64,000 bases of DNA from Pseudisothecium myosuroides (lineage: Eukaryota > Streptophyta > Bryopsida > Hypnales > Lembophyllaceae). This document shows, one piece after another, positions 9,536-21,330 of this stretch (its first letter is position 1; each line of letters begins with the position of its first letter). Position numbers and translations under genes: made by a program. The notes under the pieces were generated by a model. That model did not search any database. It was not told where the DNA came from and saw only the letters and a list, made by a program, of their open reading frames with translations. The DNA lies in contig OX637295.1 in assembly GCA_951799445.1 (NCBI GenBank), positions 19,406,001-19,470,000 of the forward strand, given 5' to 3'.

Positions 9536-10190
9536 ACGAAAGAGCACACTTGTAACCACCTAGCTTCGCACGGATAGGAAGTGGCACCAGGGTCGTTGTA
9601 GTATTGGAGGATCGTACGGAGGGTCTTTGCGTGACCTGCAATCCGGATTGTTGTCTGGGTGGCTATGAAAGATCAAACCGGATCCAGATTAGTATAGGAA
9701 CTGGTAGAATAGGGAAGTGGGTCTTCAGCCACTATAAGTCACGGAAGGAGTGGCGGGCCTGCCACTTTTAAAAGCAAGCGGCGAACCCTCTGATGGTAAA
9801 ACAGAGGTAAAACCAAACCGGTTAGGAATCAGAGCGGATGTGAGTAGACCGGAACGGATCGGTCTAGAGGAAGTTCAGCATCAGAATTGAGAAGATCCTA
9901 GAATTGTGATAGGTTTACAAGACTGGATTACTGGACAGATTGGAAACAGGGAGAGATCGAGTCGTAGTTTTCTGGGTGTTTTGTTGTTTCCGGTTTTAGA
10001 TCTAGGACCGAAAAGTAGGATTTGAATATTGACTGAGCTTAGAAACCAAATAGGGCGAAATACTTCACAGAATCTCGTGGGTTCGATCTTTAGAGTCACT
10101 TTGTTATGCTCTAGGGTGGTTTTTGGAAGTATAACAGGGAATTTACCTGCCCTGTGCTGCGACACGGGCAGTTGAGCGCTTCGAATGGAC
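9536..10190. repeat. Dispersed repeat related to 21.3-22.2 kb
   Basis: Shares an ordered set of features with 21330-22220: a GTGACCT..CCGGATT segment, a CCGGATCCAG segment, AAAAGCAAG-GCG-ACCCT followed by GG-TAAAA-AGAGG, and an end with an ACACGGG or CCCGTGT motif. Probably two decayed members of one repeat family, perhaps LTR-derived. No coding domain is left. Confidence 0.4.
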
Positions 10191-10274
10191 GATTTAATGT
10201 CTTGTGTAGAGGAGGAGAATTGAAATCAAACTCTTCAAATTCACACGCCAAAGCCAACTTGGCGCCCCTCCTTG

Positions 10275-10425
10275 GTGAGTCTGCTGTGGGGATGCTCTGA
10301 GCCATCATCAAATTTGGCCGTGGCCGGCATCTTGGCGAATTTGCGGTGGAGCACGCACAGTGGCTGGACTCACCAATTCCCCGAGTTGGAGTCATATTTA
10401 GAGCTACGATGGGGATGCTCTTAGC
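10275..10425. repeat. Direct repeats flanking a short element
   Basis: TGGGGATGCTCT occurs at about 10287 and again at about 10409, followed by similar AGC bases. Such GGGATGCTCT ends are common in short plant elements. The rest of 10426-11080 is AT-rich with no gene seen. Confidence 0.3.
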
Positions 10426-11080
10426 TACAATAATAAAAAAGAAGAAAAATTGTTGTTGAAGAACAAGCTCTCACATTTGCAAAGACTTGACTCTAATGCC
10501 ATAATAAAGATTTTAAAAATGAAGCTAGACAAGTATTTATGATTGCGCATCCAACTATGCAAACTTGTACCAATGCCTTTGGTAAGACCTATACTTTCAT
10601 TTCTTTTTCTTTTTTTGACACTATGCTTTTATTTGATTTTTTGAATTTAAAGCAAAAGTTTGTTTCTGGATAGTGGGAAGGTGCTGCGCTCTTCTCAGTG
10701 TTCAGGAAATTTTTAGAAGTCCTTCAGCTGATTTCCTCCTTCCACAAAAATCAACCGGTTTTTTTCCGATGGGCACCAACTACATCCTTTGATCTTCAAA
10801 AAGTATCAAATTATTTCTTCCAATTTCAATTTCTCACCAACTAATTTGTTCCAAACTGAAATTGGCACTGGCTAAATTATGAAATTCTTACAATATATAG
10901 AAAAACAAGTTAAAGATGAAAATAAACACAAGATTGATGATACTTTTGTAAATTTTTTTTTAAAGCAAATGAATCTTGACTGCTTGTGTCAAAATTTGGT
11001 TTAGAATACCTATAGTCTGGTAGAGTAACCAAGTAACAATAGATTCGAGTACCAATATTGTATTGTACTGTACTGTATAA

Positions 11081-11311
11081 TTAACCCTTGAACGACGGGC
11101 CAGTCACCGTGAAAATCCTCTGTTTTGTCACTGAGTAACACCATCTACATTAAAAAAACTCAAAAGTATCTATTGGAAGTCAAGCTACTGTAGAAGATCT
11201 CTCCTTTTCACAACAAATTGGGAGGATGAATAAGCGCACTTTTGTCCTATTCAGTTTGATTATCTGTCATCCATCGGCCATAGAATGACCTCTTCAATGT
11301 TCAAGGGTTAA
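11081..11311. mobile_element. Small piggyBac-like MITE (TTAA ends)
   Basis: Begins TTAACCCTTGAAC and ends GTTCAAGGGTTAA, giving inverted termini starting CCC inside TTAA at both ends. The TTAA target duplication with C-rich termini is the signature of piggyBac-type elements. 231 bp, no ORF, so non-autonomous. Confidence 0.65.
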
Positions 11312-12084
11312 GGACGGGGAAGCTCAAGGGGCCACCGAGAGCTTCAGCAGCCAGGCCCACAGCCACCAGGACGTGGTGGACCATTTTATTTTTAAATAAA
11401 TGTTTTTAAAAACTGTAAATGGCCAAATTTATAAAAGGGAACCTGACTTGAAATTTCCAAAATTCAGACTTCAAAGTTCAGACCTTTTGACTCTAGCTTC
11501 ATCCCCCTAGGAGTTTGCTACCCAAGGATATTGACTCTCTACTTGCCGGGTATTAGACAAGAAATTTCTATCCATGGTGGCTTAATATCCTTCAATTTTT
11601 GGAAGGTGCTGGTTGATTTCTAGTCCTCAAATTTTCTTCCAGGTTTAGCATCCTTCAATTTCAAAATTCAACCAATTTTTTTCCAAATCAATTGGCTAAC
11701 TTTGAACTAACCTGTTTTTTTCCAATCGTTGGATCTTCTATGTCTCAATGATAAATGAGGCTGCTAAGATCATCCCCACAATAACTCAGCAAGTGGTGTA
11801 AACTGGGTACTTGCATAACATTGTTAACCATGGTGGGGGGTACCTTTTTGCTTCCCCCCAACTAGGAGTCCCTCAACCAATGCATGCGAGAGATCTCTAA
11901 CAAGCATGACCAAGCATCTAAGAGGATCAACAAGTTGTTCAGGATTACAACTAAAGTCTCCCCCCAAGAATCTAGTGGGGATTTATACCTCTACATGGGG
12001 GAAAGACCTTTTGCTAGTTAACAATGTTATGTGGTCAGGCTAGGTGAGAACAAGTGCCCCATGGCAGACATGGCAAGGGCAAAA
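11312..12084. repeat. Gene-free stretch with a small foldback
   Basis: Contains an inverted pair, CATAACATTGTTAAC near 11814 and GTTAACAATGTTATG near 12018, bounding about 220 bp with C-rich internal sequence. Probably a small terminal-inverted-repeat element. Nothing else is recognised here. Confidence 0.4.
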
Positions 12085-13455
12085 CACTACTAGAAAATTG
12101 GTGATCCAATCAACAAAAAAATAACAAAAAAATGCTCTAATTTATAACAGTTTTTAGTAGCTTTGGTTAAGTTGATTTGGACGGTATGTAACTAAAAACT
12201 ATTGAATTTTTTTGTTAATTTGGTCACCTATTGCTTTTTTTTTTCATATTAAAAAATTTGGAACAAATCAGCCAATTAGAAATTGCCACATGGCACCTAC
12301 CACCTCAGCAAAAATTGCCACCTTAGCAACCTGCTACCACTAACTACCACGGCAGTGGGGTTCAAATCCCTAACCTTGGGGTTGAAAACACAACTTAACC
12401 AACAAGCTACCACTACGTGCATGTGTGCACACTTAAATTTTTTTTCTTAATTATGTAGTAACGAACTAGTATTTTGTGAACTCAGAAGACTTTAGGCCTC
12501 ATTTTGGCATAGTAAAATATATTTTTTGAAAAAATTTTGAACTAAGAAAATTTTGAAAATCAACCTAACTTCCATCTACAAAAATCCGTTTGAGATTTGG
12601 AGTCTCCAATCAAAAGTTATGGACAAAGTTTAGATAGGATGTATGAAAATGTCAAAAAAAAAATTCCTTGTCACCCTTCTAAATTGTGCTCATAACTTTT
12701 GATTGGAGACTCCAAATCTCAAACGGATTTTTGGAGATGAAAGTTACGTTGATTTTTCAACTTTTCTTAGTTCCAATTTTTTTCAAAAAATGTGTTTTAC
12801 TATGCCAAAATAAGGTTACAAAACACTGGTAATTAGCACATTTGTACATGTAAATACAATGATTATGATGTTATTTATTGAGTTGTTTTTTAAGTTTAAC
12901 TTCAGATGCCATTTAAGCATAATAAAACAAGTTGAAAAATCAAGCTAACTTTCACCTCCAAAAATCTGTTTGCAATTTCAAGTCTCCAATCAAAATTTAT
13001 GAACAAAATTCAGAGAGGATGTCTAAAAATGCCAAAGAAAATGCCATTCCAACCTCTCTCTGAACTTTGTTTATAACTTTTGATTAGAGAGTTGAAATCA
13101 CAAACGAATTTTTGGAAGTGAAAGTTAGACTAATTTTACAGCTTTTATTAGTCCAAAGTTTTTTGAAAAAAATGTGTTTTACTATGCCTAAATGGACCCT
13201 AAAGTCTGCTGATTTCAAAAATTAAAGTTCCATTGTACAAAGAAAATTTATTTGACACTTTTGTACTAAAGTCAACGAAAAAGTGTTGATTTTTTATTGA
13301 TTTGGACTTGCACTATTCAAATCAACAAAATTTTGTTACCATTTTGTTAACTTGTACCAAAATCAACAAAAAACTGTAAAAATTGACAATACAGTACCCA
13401 AATCAACAAAAATTTGTTGAATTTTTGTTGATTTGGTCACTGTTTTCTACTAGTG
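12085..13455. mobile_element. Non-autonomous CACTA-like element with internal foldbacks
   Basis: Starts CACTACTAGAAAATTGGTGA and ends TCACTGTTTTCTACTAGTG, which are inverted terminal repeats beginning CACTA. It is flanked by AAA on both sides, matching the 3-bp target duplications of CACTA (CMC/EnSpm) elements. 1.37 kb with no transposase ORF. Inside are two successive imperfect inverted repeats: about 12490-12825 (core AAATCCGTTTGAGATTTGGA and its complement) and about 12905-13200. Each is built from the same TTTTACTATGCC..GATTGGAGACT module. Confidence 0.75.
12348..12420 (-). other. tRNA-like remnant with A- and B-box-like motifs
   Basis: On the minus strand GTGGTAGCTTGTTGGTTAAG resembles a tRNA D-arm/A box. 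It is followed about 35 bases later by GGATTTGAACCCC, which resembles a T-arm/B box. It does not fold as a full tRNA by eye and lies inside the CACTA-like element. Probably a tRNA- or SINE-derived fragment. Confidence 0.3.
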
Positions 13456-14400
13456 AAAAAGTGGTTGGTCATAGCCAAATTTGATGATGGCTCGACCAAA
13501 TGGAGAATATTTGCTTAGGCTCAGTATACTTTAAAAAAAAAAAAAAAATTAATTCCTACTTTTCAAGGCACTTTAGAATTGAAAAAGGTTTAGCCTTGAC
13601 AGCACTCATGATGTGGCACCTTTGAAATCCAAAAAAGTTTGTCTCCCCATGCTTGTTGGTTGTTTTGCAATGAAACAATTGAAAGCATTGCCATTGTTTT
13701 GCAAGAAATCTGACTCAGTATGGGAGCTTTGGAGTGTTGACTTTGTGAATCAAGACCTGGTGTAATGTTGTTTCTCGACTCTTCCATGCTACATTACCAT
13801 AGTATGTCTCTATTGGAGCTATTGTTCATACACATGTCATATTAGAAAGATATGTTGACAAAAAGTTGACAATTATTCTTTGAAGATACCCCAAAATAGC
13901 AACTTTATATAGCAAGCAATGGTACAGGAAGATGGCATGCCAAACCATTTTCTTGAGTGGGCCAATTTAAATTTCAATGTTGCTGAATGTATAGTGGGGG
14001 ATGAAATTCCTTCCGAACTTAGTAAGCACCAGGCCAGGCCCATATAGTGACCAACAGTGACGCAGCCCGGCCTTGCTTAAACAGCACTACAAACAGGCCC
14101 TTGTTGAATCTCTACGCCGGGCCAACCGTGCGGGGATCATATACTCAATCCACAAAGCTGAAATTCCAACCTAAAACTAGAAAGTACAGAAATCTCAAGT
14201 TCATCGAACAATTGCAGTTTCCACATTTTCAATTCTTTTCAAAAAAACAGAGGTCAGCACCAAGCTGAAGCTTAGAAATTCCTAATTAAACCTAAGTATC
14301 TTCCGAAGCTGCCATTCATCGAATTTCATGATTTCAAATCCGCAAAAAAGGCATAAAACAATTGTAGCCAGAGCAAGCATAAGAGCTCAAACTAATGGAA
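13456..14400. other. Intergenic, no gene recognised
   Basis: Mostly AT-rich, with an A-run near 13533. The part after about 13980 may be the 3' flank or UTR of the minus-strand gene to the right. No domain or convincing exon was found. Confidence 0.4.
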
Positions 14401-14410
14401 AAGCTCACCT

Positions 14411-17400
14411 TACATGTGAGAATCCAATACTCAGACTTGATTTCGCTCTTAGTGGTCAACCTTGAAACACAAAGAGTGGTGTAGTAATTAGCAACGGAAG
14501 TAGGTAAGCTCCCATCTAAATGTTATACAAGGAAAAAGGCAGAATCTATCCACCATCATTGTTAAAGTCTTCAAACTTGTGCATCAATTGTTTAGTCTAA
14601 ATCAGCACGCTTTGAAGAAATGCATAACACACGGTACCATATCAATGAGCTTTTGAATAAAGTTCATAACAACCCGCATTCTATGGGACAATGATCCTCA
14701 GTCATGAAAAGAGGATAGATTAATTAAAATCAAACCTAACTCTTCTTCGAGTAATTGTGAAAACAGACACTGTTCCTAAGTTTCTCATGGGCAATTGCAT
14801 TCCTTTCAAAGTCGTGAGCACTTGCCAGCATCAATCTTTAAATACACAGTTCATGAGATTTGAAACATGTCCACAAAATTGACCTAGGAATATCAACTCA
14901 TCCAAACAGAAGCTCTAGATGACTCGTTTTATTAAATCATCTTCCTAACATAATAGTTGCATTTTTTCACTTAACTAGAAGTTATTAACCCCTCACCGCC
15001 CAAGGGGACAAAAAGTGTCCTCATAGAGTTTTCAGTCAAATTTAAAATATTGTAACTTTTGCATCCAACATCCAAATTTAATAATACTTGTTGAAAAAGT
15101 TGCACTCTCTCTTCTAGTTTGTGTGGTAGAATTTTCAAATCAATACGAGCTATATTGATTTCTTGAAAGTTAGTCAAAGTTCACAGGTTCAATTTGAGTC
15201 TACCAAACTGCATTTGATGGATGAAACTTTGGGGGGGTGTATCTCTTTCATCCAATGTTTGTTTTCAATAAAATTTGTTGGGTTATGTTCCCCTTGAAGT
15301 CTTGTTATTGCAGTAAGGTAGAAACATCCTAAACCGTCCCTGTTCCCATTCCTATATAGTAGAGTGCCACATAAAGCGTCCCTAGAGCTCCATGAATGTG
15401 TCCCCCAAATGTTTGATTTTTATTGGCTAAAGTATTTGAAAGACACATTATGAATTCTGATTTGGTAAGAGCTGATTTTCGCAAGGTTCAGATTTGGATG
15501 CACCTACAAGACGGTTCCAGTGGTCTAGAGACCCACAACTTTGAAAAATCATAGAAATTACATATTACATCTGAAAAATCTAATTTTTTTTGAATATTCA
15601 TGATTTTCATTCGCTAATACTACAAAAATATAATTTTTTGGAAAAAATACCTGCACCTATGCTGAATTCTTTAAAGTGACGGTTTTGGATGTTTCTACCT
15701 TAGAATTTTCATGTCAATCCAAGTTTCTTTGAATGTTTGGGAACAATTCAAAGTTCAAAATCCCAACATTTTTGGAATATATTGCACTTTGGCAGCTTGC
15801 ATCTTCTCCATACAATGTCCATTTCCAATAAAAAATTTAGAGAAAGTTGCGCATACTAATCTAGTTTGTGGGGCTAAATTTTCATATCAATCCAAGAAGT
15901 TATGAATGACTGAGAAGCATTTTAGTAGGAGGTTCAACCTCATATGTGTTTTCTTCAACTTTTCTCACCTAATTTTTGACATTTACAAGCCATTTTGCAA
16001 ACACATTGAGTCAATTTATTGATATTTTTTTTCACTAATGTGTTTGTATGTTGGTTTTGAATAACTTTATAGTTTTAAATTTTTCATTTAAGTTTAGGAC
16101 TTGAATTTCACCTCCAAATGTGTTTTTAGGAAAATTTCAACATCTTTTTTCAACACTAAAACATTATAATCTTTCAATCTATACGGTCAAATGACTCCAA
16201 ATTTGTACCACATCATCTACAATTTATTACAAGATTTACTACAAGATTGTATGGTTAAGATCTTTATAACTTAGTGAAATTTACATCTACATCGTTTCAA
16301 AAGCACTGATGTTTTGGAGCCCAAAACAGCCTTGGGCGGTGAGGGGTTAAAGTGCATGCCAATACAGATCCCTTGTACTGAAGAGCATTTGTCGGTCTAA
16401 AGACATCCACCGCGCAACTAATAAGAAAAACATGAACAGATTTTACTGATCTAAGTAGAGAAGAAGCTCTGCGAACCTAGAGCTTTGCGTTCAGTATTTT
16501 ACAGAAAGTTGTCCCTATCCATCTTAGCGAACTACACAGTTCTTCCAAACCACAACTGCTTTTACCTTTGAATGAATCCAAATAACCTTTGAGAAAAGGC
16601 AGGGGCATCAAAAAGAACTGAACTCTCCAGGAAATAATTGAAGAGATAATGCAGATAGCAGTTTCTACTGGGAGTCCGAATCACCTGTGGATTTATCAAC
16701 AAGTCCATGTTGTCCTGATAAGCCTGAATAAGTGCAGCTGCTTTGTAAGCAAAAAAACCCAAAATTAGGGGCGTCACGTGCTCACATCAACAACGTTCGT
16801 CCTCATAAGAGCAAGGACCCAAATTTTGACTGGACATCATACTAACCATGCGGTACAGTGCGGAAGCTGGCTTGGCTACATTGCCATAAAGCGAGGCAAC
16901 CCTTTTGAACACAGTCTCTTACAGGAAGTACAAATGGATCTGGGCAATACCTATCAGATGAACAGAAAAATCTTGACAACATACCTCCAAGTGAAAAGAG
17001 TGGCTGGAAGTTCTTGTGAAATGACTAGAGACGGTCCACAGGGCGTAGAGTGCAGCAGGGGTAACTCAGCGTGGAGAAGATAAGGATATTCCACATCCAC
17101 GAATCGTCTTCTCTAAGGACTCTTGCACATCACTACTACGAATGCCGATTCTGCACCAAGTGTCCACGTCTATGAGTATGCAGAACCTCTTGAGAGCAAC
17201 TTAAATACATCTAGAACCATTGCTTGTACCTCCAAAATTAGTGCAATCCTCAACGAACCTAGAATTAGGTTTAGTGAGCTTTCGTCTTCTTCCTCCTTTT
17301 TTGAAAGAGTTCTGCAGTATTCTCTTCTGAAACCGTGTCAGGATGACGACAGAGTAATTGCAAGCACAAGTACCTGCATGTGAATCGTTGGCATACGTTA

Positions 17401-17700
17401 GAGCAAAGAAATTTCCCCGTTCCTGCTGCTAAACAAAGATTCCAAGGGCGAGTGCCCATGACATGCTAAAAATAGAGAAAAGAGTACAAACTAAAATTCA
17501 AAAGAGTGATAACGGTTCCTCAAATTTCAAAGAAGACTTGAAACTCACCTTCCCAGTGCTCCAATGGTGTAGCTAATAGCAGTCTGAGACATACAGCGAA
17601 CACAATACGTTGAGAATTCCCACAAGAAATCGACAAGAATGCTTGCAATCACCGGAGTTTCATTCAGTGCGCACATCAGTAGAGCTCCCAGAAGTCAACA
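14411..17700 (-). CDS. Candidate downstream exons of a minus-strand gene, product unknown
   Basis: Several short segments look like exons with good splice borders, read right to left. About 17550-17690 encodes CALNETPVIASILVDFLWEF (hydrophobic) and is followed by GTGAGT. A piece near 17040-17100 encodes CGPSLVISQELPATLFTW. About 16850-16915 encodes TVFKRVASLYGNVAKPASAL. About 16690-16745 encodes ALIQAYQDNMDLLINPQ. About 14411-14460 encodes KSEIKSEYWILTCK, ending at GTGAGC. I do not recognise the protein. Phases between all exons could not be reconciled by eye, so some borders are wrong or the gene is decayed. A piggyBac-like element occupies the intron before the last piece. They may belong to the same gene as 18517-18942. 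Confidence 0.3.
14985..16350. mobile_element. Non-autonomous piggyBac-like element with perfect 21-bp ends
   Basis: The left end is TTAA plus CCCCTCACCGCCCAAGG. The right end is its exact complement followed by TTAA. TTAA at both borders and CCC-starting termini indicate a piggyBac-type element. 1.37 kb, AT-rich, with no transposase-length ORF. Perfect ends suggest recent movement. It lies between the candidate exons at 16.7 and 14.45 kb, so it is probably intronic. Confidence 0.8.
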
Positions 17701-18516
17701 AAAGAAAGTCAATTTATAGTAGATTTTGCCTGCCCTACACTATGTCAAGGCAGGAAATTGAGAGTAGATTGAAAACCTGTGGAGAAAGAGTGAGGAAGAT
17801 GTACGCATCAACAACCGCTACTACCCCGATTGTTGTAGACGATAGTTCCTTCTTCAGCTGTCACAATTCAACAATCCTGCCATTCACATCCACTACTTCA
17901 AAATTGATACAACATACCTCTTGATGACCTAATTTTGGTCTACAATAGGAAGTTGAGAGAAATCCAGCCGAATTCACCAAGCTCGAGCTGCTTACTGCTT
18001 CAAAGCCCTTTCTCCGCCGATTCGCCCTGGCTTGCTCCCTATCCTGGGCACCGTTGCAAAATCAACTACACGTCAGAATTCAAGCATCCACCGCGCAATC
18101 CACACCTCGCTCACAGAGCCAGCACAACCACAGGAAGAATTCTACTTCAAAATTGAAAACCAACACGATGTGATCGCACAGACCTCCGCGCTGAAGCTTG
18201 TGGAAGGCGTCTGAGTCCTCCACCAGGGACTCCCAAGAAGTCTCTCCAACCATGGCAATCACTACCAGCAGTCTCCTGCTGCTCATATTTGTTCTCACAA
18301 TGGAGCTCTGTTGGAGGCAGGGCCTAACGCCACACTGAGAGTAATATAGCTGCAAATTGGTCCCATGAAACCCTATTTAGCCAAGCAGAAAGGGAAACAA
18401 CGCCATAGCTCCAAATTCTCTACAAATCCAAGACGAGAGAACTTCCTATTGTAGACCAAAATTTCCAACAACAAAATACAGTGCGAAGAAACAGAAGAAA
18501 AAGTAGTCCCACTCAC

Positions 18517-18942
18517 GCCCATTTTGGATCCGGCATCCCACAATCCGCACATATGTGATTGTCGGGTTGCTGCACCAATTTCTTAAGCCTCTCCATCACT
18601 TGAAATTTATTTCTCTTTGCCAATCAGGAAGATGAGGCTTGTATCTAGGCAAGTGAAACGTAAATTTTTCCAACAGGCTCGCTCACTGTCCCTACAGGAT
18701 TTCAAAATACCGTGATGGACAAATGCATGCCCTCAAACCCTAAACCCTACGCCATCACAAACTACAAAAATTCAGATTTCACGCTACTCACTCTCCACTT
18801 GCTGCTTGATCCAAGCCTCCACCAACATGCCCGCACCTACTCCTGCCATGGTGAGAAACGAATACAAAGCGATCGTCCTGAGAATGGATCGACGCGGCAA
18901 AATATACCAATCCGTGACGATTCTGGCCTTTGCCTTGCCCAT
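18517..18942 (-). CDS. First exons of a gene encoding a membrane segment and the start of an ArfGAP domain
   Basis: Exon 1 is 18942-18792 (MGKAKARIVTDWYILPRR, then a hydrophobic stretch TIALYSFLTMAGVGAGML, then EAWIKQQVE), with donor GTGAGT. Exon 2 is 18598-18517 and continues in frame as MMERLKKLVQQPDNHICADCG-MPDPKWA, ending at GTGAGT. The pattern L..QP.N..CADCG...P.W is the beginning of the ArfGAP zinc finger (first CxxC of C-x2-C-x16-C-x2-C), most like plant AGD proteins. The second CxxC and the HRSLG part should be in the next exon, which I could not find. The gene may have a long intron, or the domain may be truncated. A hydrophobic segment ahead of an ArfGAP is unusual. Confidence 0.45.
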
Positions 18943-19560
18943 TGCTCTCTCCGGCGCCTGGAAAAGATCTCCCTCCGCTGTCTTCCCAGCATAAGTTCTC
19001 GAAGAGCACAGCATCTGCGGTAGAATTCCCTGAAAATGTCGGTGCCTCGACAACATTCCTGGATCTCCCCCTGATGGTCCATTCAGAATATTTGCCACAC
19101 TTACAGGAATTCCTCAAGCAGGATCTCATAGAGAGCAGGCTAGAACTCCGACATTGCCTTCAACGCCTACAATTTGAGATTCAGCAGCATCAATTTAAGC
19201 CCCCTCCGAGCGACTCAATTGACTTGAATGACTCGATTTCGATCATATCAAATACCTTGAGGTCGTAAATCAGTCCTAAAACTAATTCGTTTAGTCGCGA
19301 GAGCGAACAATCGGATTTCATCGCCACTTGTCTTCATCATATACTAGTTCGTTCCCGTTGAGTCCCGACGTTCTACGATGTTCCCAATGTCGGGAGCGTT
19401 GGCGTCTACAAAGGGCCACACAAAAAAAAAAGGCCACATAAAAAACCAGAGTTTTTATAATTTAAAGACATTATAGAATTTGGATATGTATAATTCATAT
19501 TTGCAATTAGAGGCTCTATATTAGTCTAGGGTGGTAATAAAGACTAGAGTTTTTAGGATG
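18943..19560. other. Likely promoter/5' flank of the minus-strand ArfGAP-like gene
   Basis: More GC-balanced than the DNA to the right. Overlapping short ORFs on both strands at 18784-19268 have no recognisable domain. No clear TATA element was assigned. Confidence 0.3.
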
Positions 19561-19985
19561 GTAATCAAGACTAGAATTTTTAATTATGTTTTCAATTAAT
19601 TGTAAACTTTGAATACTTTGAAATTACAATAAGTGTGATTTTTTCAATATTCTAGTCTAATGTAAAGCCTTTAATTGCAATTATAAAATTATAATATCCA
19701 AATTTGGAGTTGAATGAAAAGATAAGACTTCTAATTTTTATCATTGTCTACACTAATATAGGGCCTCATATTACAATTATAAGATTAAAGTATTCAAATT
19801 TAAATGTATTGAAAAGATAATATCTCTAGTTTTTATCATCACCTTAGACTAATAAGTGGGTATTTCTTTACCAAATTGAATTCAAAGCATCCAAATTTCA
19901 TATATATTGAAATGACTAAAACTCTAGTTTTTTTCAACATCCAATCTAATAAGAAGCATCCAATGGCAATTATAAAATCCTTGGG
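19560..19985. repeat. Degenerate tandem repeat, units about 110 bp
   Basis: Four diverged units share the order ACTCTAGTTTTTATCA, TCTAGTCTAAT.., AATTGCAATTATAA, ATCCAAATTT. They start near 19590, 19690, 19800 and 19910. AT-rich and non-coding. Confidence 0.5.
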
Positions 19986-21330
19986 GAGTTCACTTAATGT
20001 ATTTGTAGGTAACCATATCTGAATAAGTGACATTTTACTGTAATTTTTTTTTTAAACTTTTTAATAAACTATAATTTCAACCAATAATTTTGATTTGTAT
20101 ATTTATATTGTACCATTTTTGTAATCCACCTTCATTCATTTTTTTGTGTCCGGTCACCCAATTTTTCTTTTTAATAAATCGATTTTTTTTACTTCTTAGT
20201 CCACAAGTAAATGCTCCCCGCTCTAGATTTCCCGCTCTACACTCCACGCTCCCGCTCCATGCTTGCATACTAGCTTCGCTCATCTCTCCTACTCATAGGT
20301 TCAATGTTGTACCACTCTTCCCTTTCCATGGAAGGGAATCATGTCCTACTTATACTATCGGTGCATATCCTACTCATTCATTCCCGTAGTTCCATATCCT
20401 CACTAGTAGGAGCCGTTGATTTTCTGGATGTCAGTATGAAACGAGAACATTTTTTAGAATACAAGATGGAAGATGAGATTGTGGCTATGGGGGTCAAATT
20501 TATTTGGATGTCCCAAAAAACAAGTGGATGTCACTGTAAAAACAAGTAGATGTCTTGTGCAACGGGAATATTTTGACAAGCATAGAAAAAACATAGGTGT
20601 GTTTTGGAAAATGTCCAAAAAAACATGAACTTGCCATGTGAAGACACAATAAACTTAGTTTTTTTAGATAATAGGGAAGCTAGGATAATGTACGTTAATT
20701 TTTCTTGTTGATATAGTAAGACTTGTTCAATTAGTGAAAATAGATAGAATTAAGAAATAGGAGAAATGGTTATTAAAAAGAAAGGTAAATAAGGTTAAAA
20801 AGGGATTTTGGAAAAGAATCCAGAACTTAGAAGGATTTAGAAAGGATTTTGGGGAGGAATCCGGGAATTTTTGGAATTTTAGGAAGTTCCGGATTTGTAG
20901 GAAATTCCGGAATTTTAGGGATTTCCGGATTTTTAGGAAGTTCTGGAATTTTAGGGAGTAGCCAAGTTCCGGACTTTTAGGATCTGAATGGCTTTCCAGG
21001 TTTAGCGGAACGATTAGTTTGACCATTGCCTTGGTTTTTGGTGACTGTTAGGTCGCCTTGTTTTGTATTTAAGGGTGGGTTGGCTTGTTGGCCTCTCATT
21101 CCTTTCCTTGCCATTCAATCTGAGCATCCAGGCCTCCACTCTAGGGTCCATTTTCTGACGAATTGCGTTTATGTTCATATGAGTGTTGGAGTGTAAGAGA
21201 GAAGGTGAGGGGGAGTCCCGATCGTTTTGGAGCAATTGGATTTGATTACTGGTGAATGTACAAAGTAGTTATGGACTTATGAGTGGCGGCTTGTGTACAT
21301 TGGTTTTAAATTCACTGGAACAGTGATCTG
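19986..21330. repeat. Non-coding, with short tandem repeats at 20820-20960
   Basis: Between about 20820 and 20960 a unit of about 20 bp containing TTCCGGA and TTTTAGGA is repeated six or seven times with drift. It gives a proline/phenylalanine-rich shadow ORF on the minus strand that is not a gene. The remainder shows no gene. Confidence 0.45.

Noticed and set aside
20727..21026. 99-residue minus-strand ORF rich in FRNFLKI repeats
   Set aside because: It is a translation of the short TTCCGGA/TTTTAGGA tandem repeat, not a gene.
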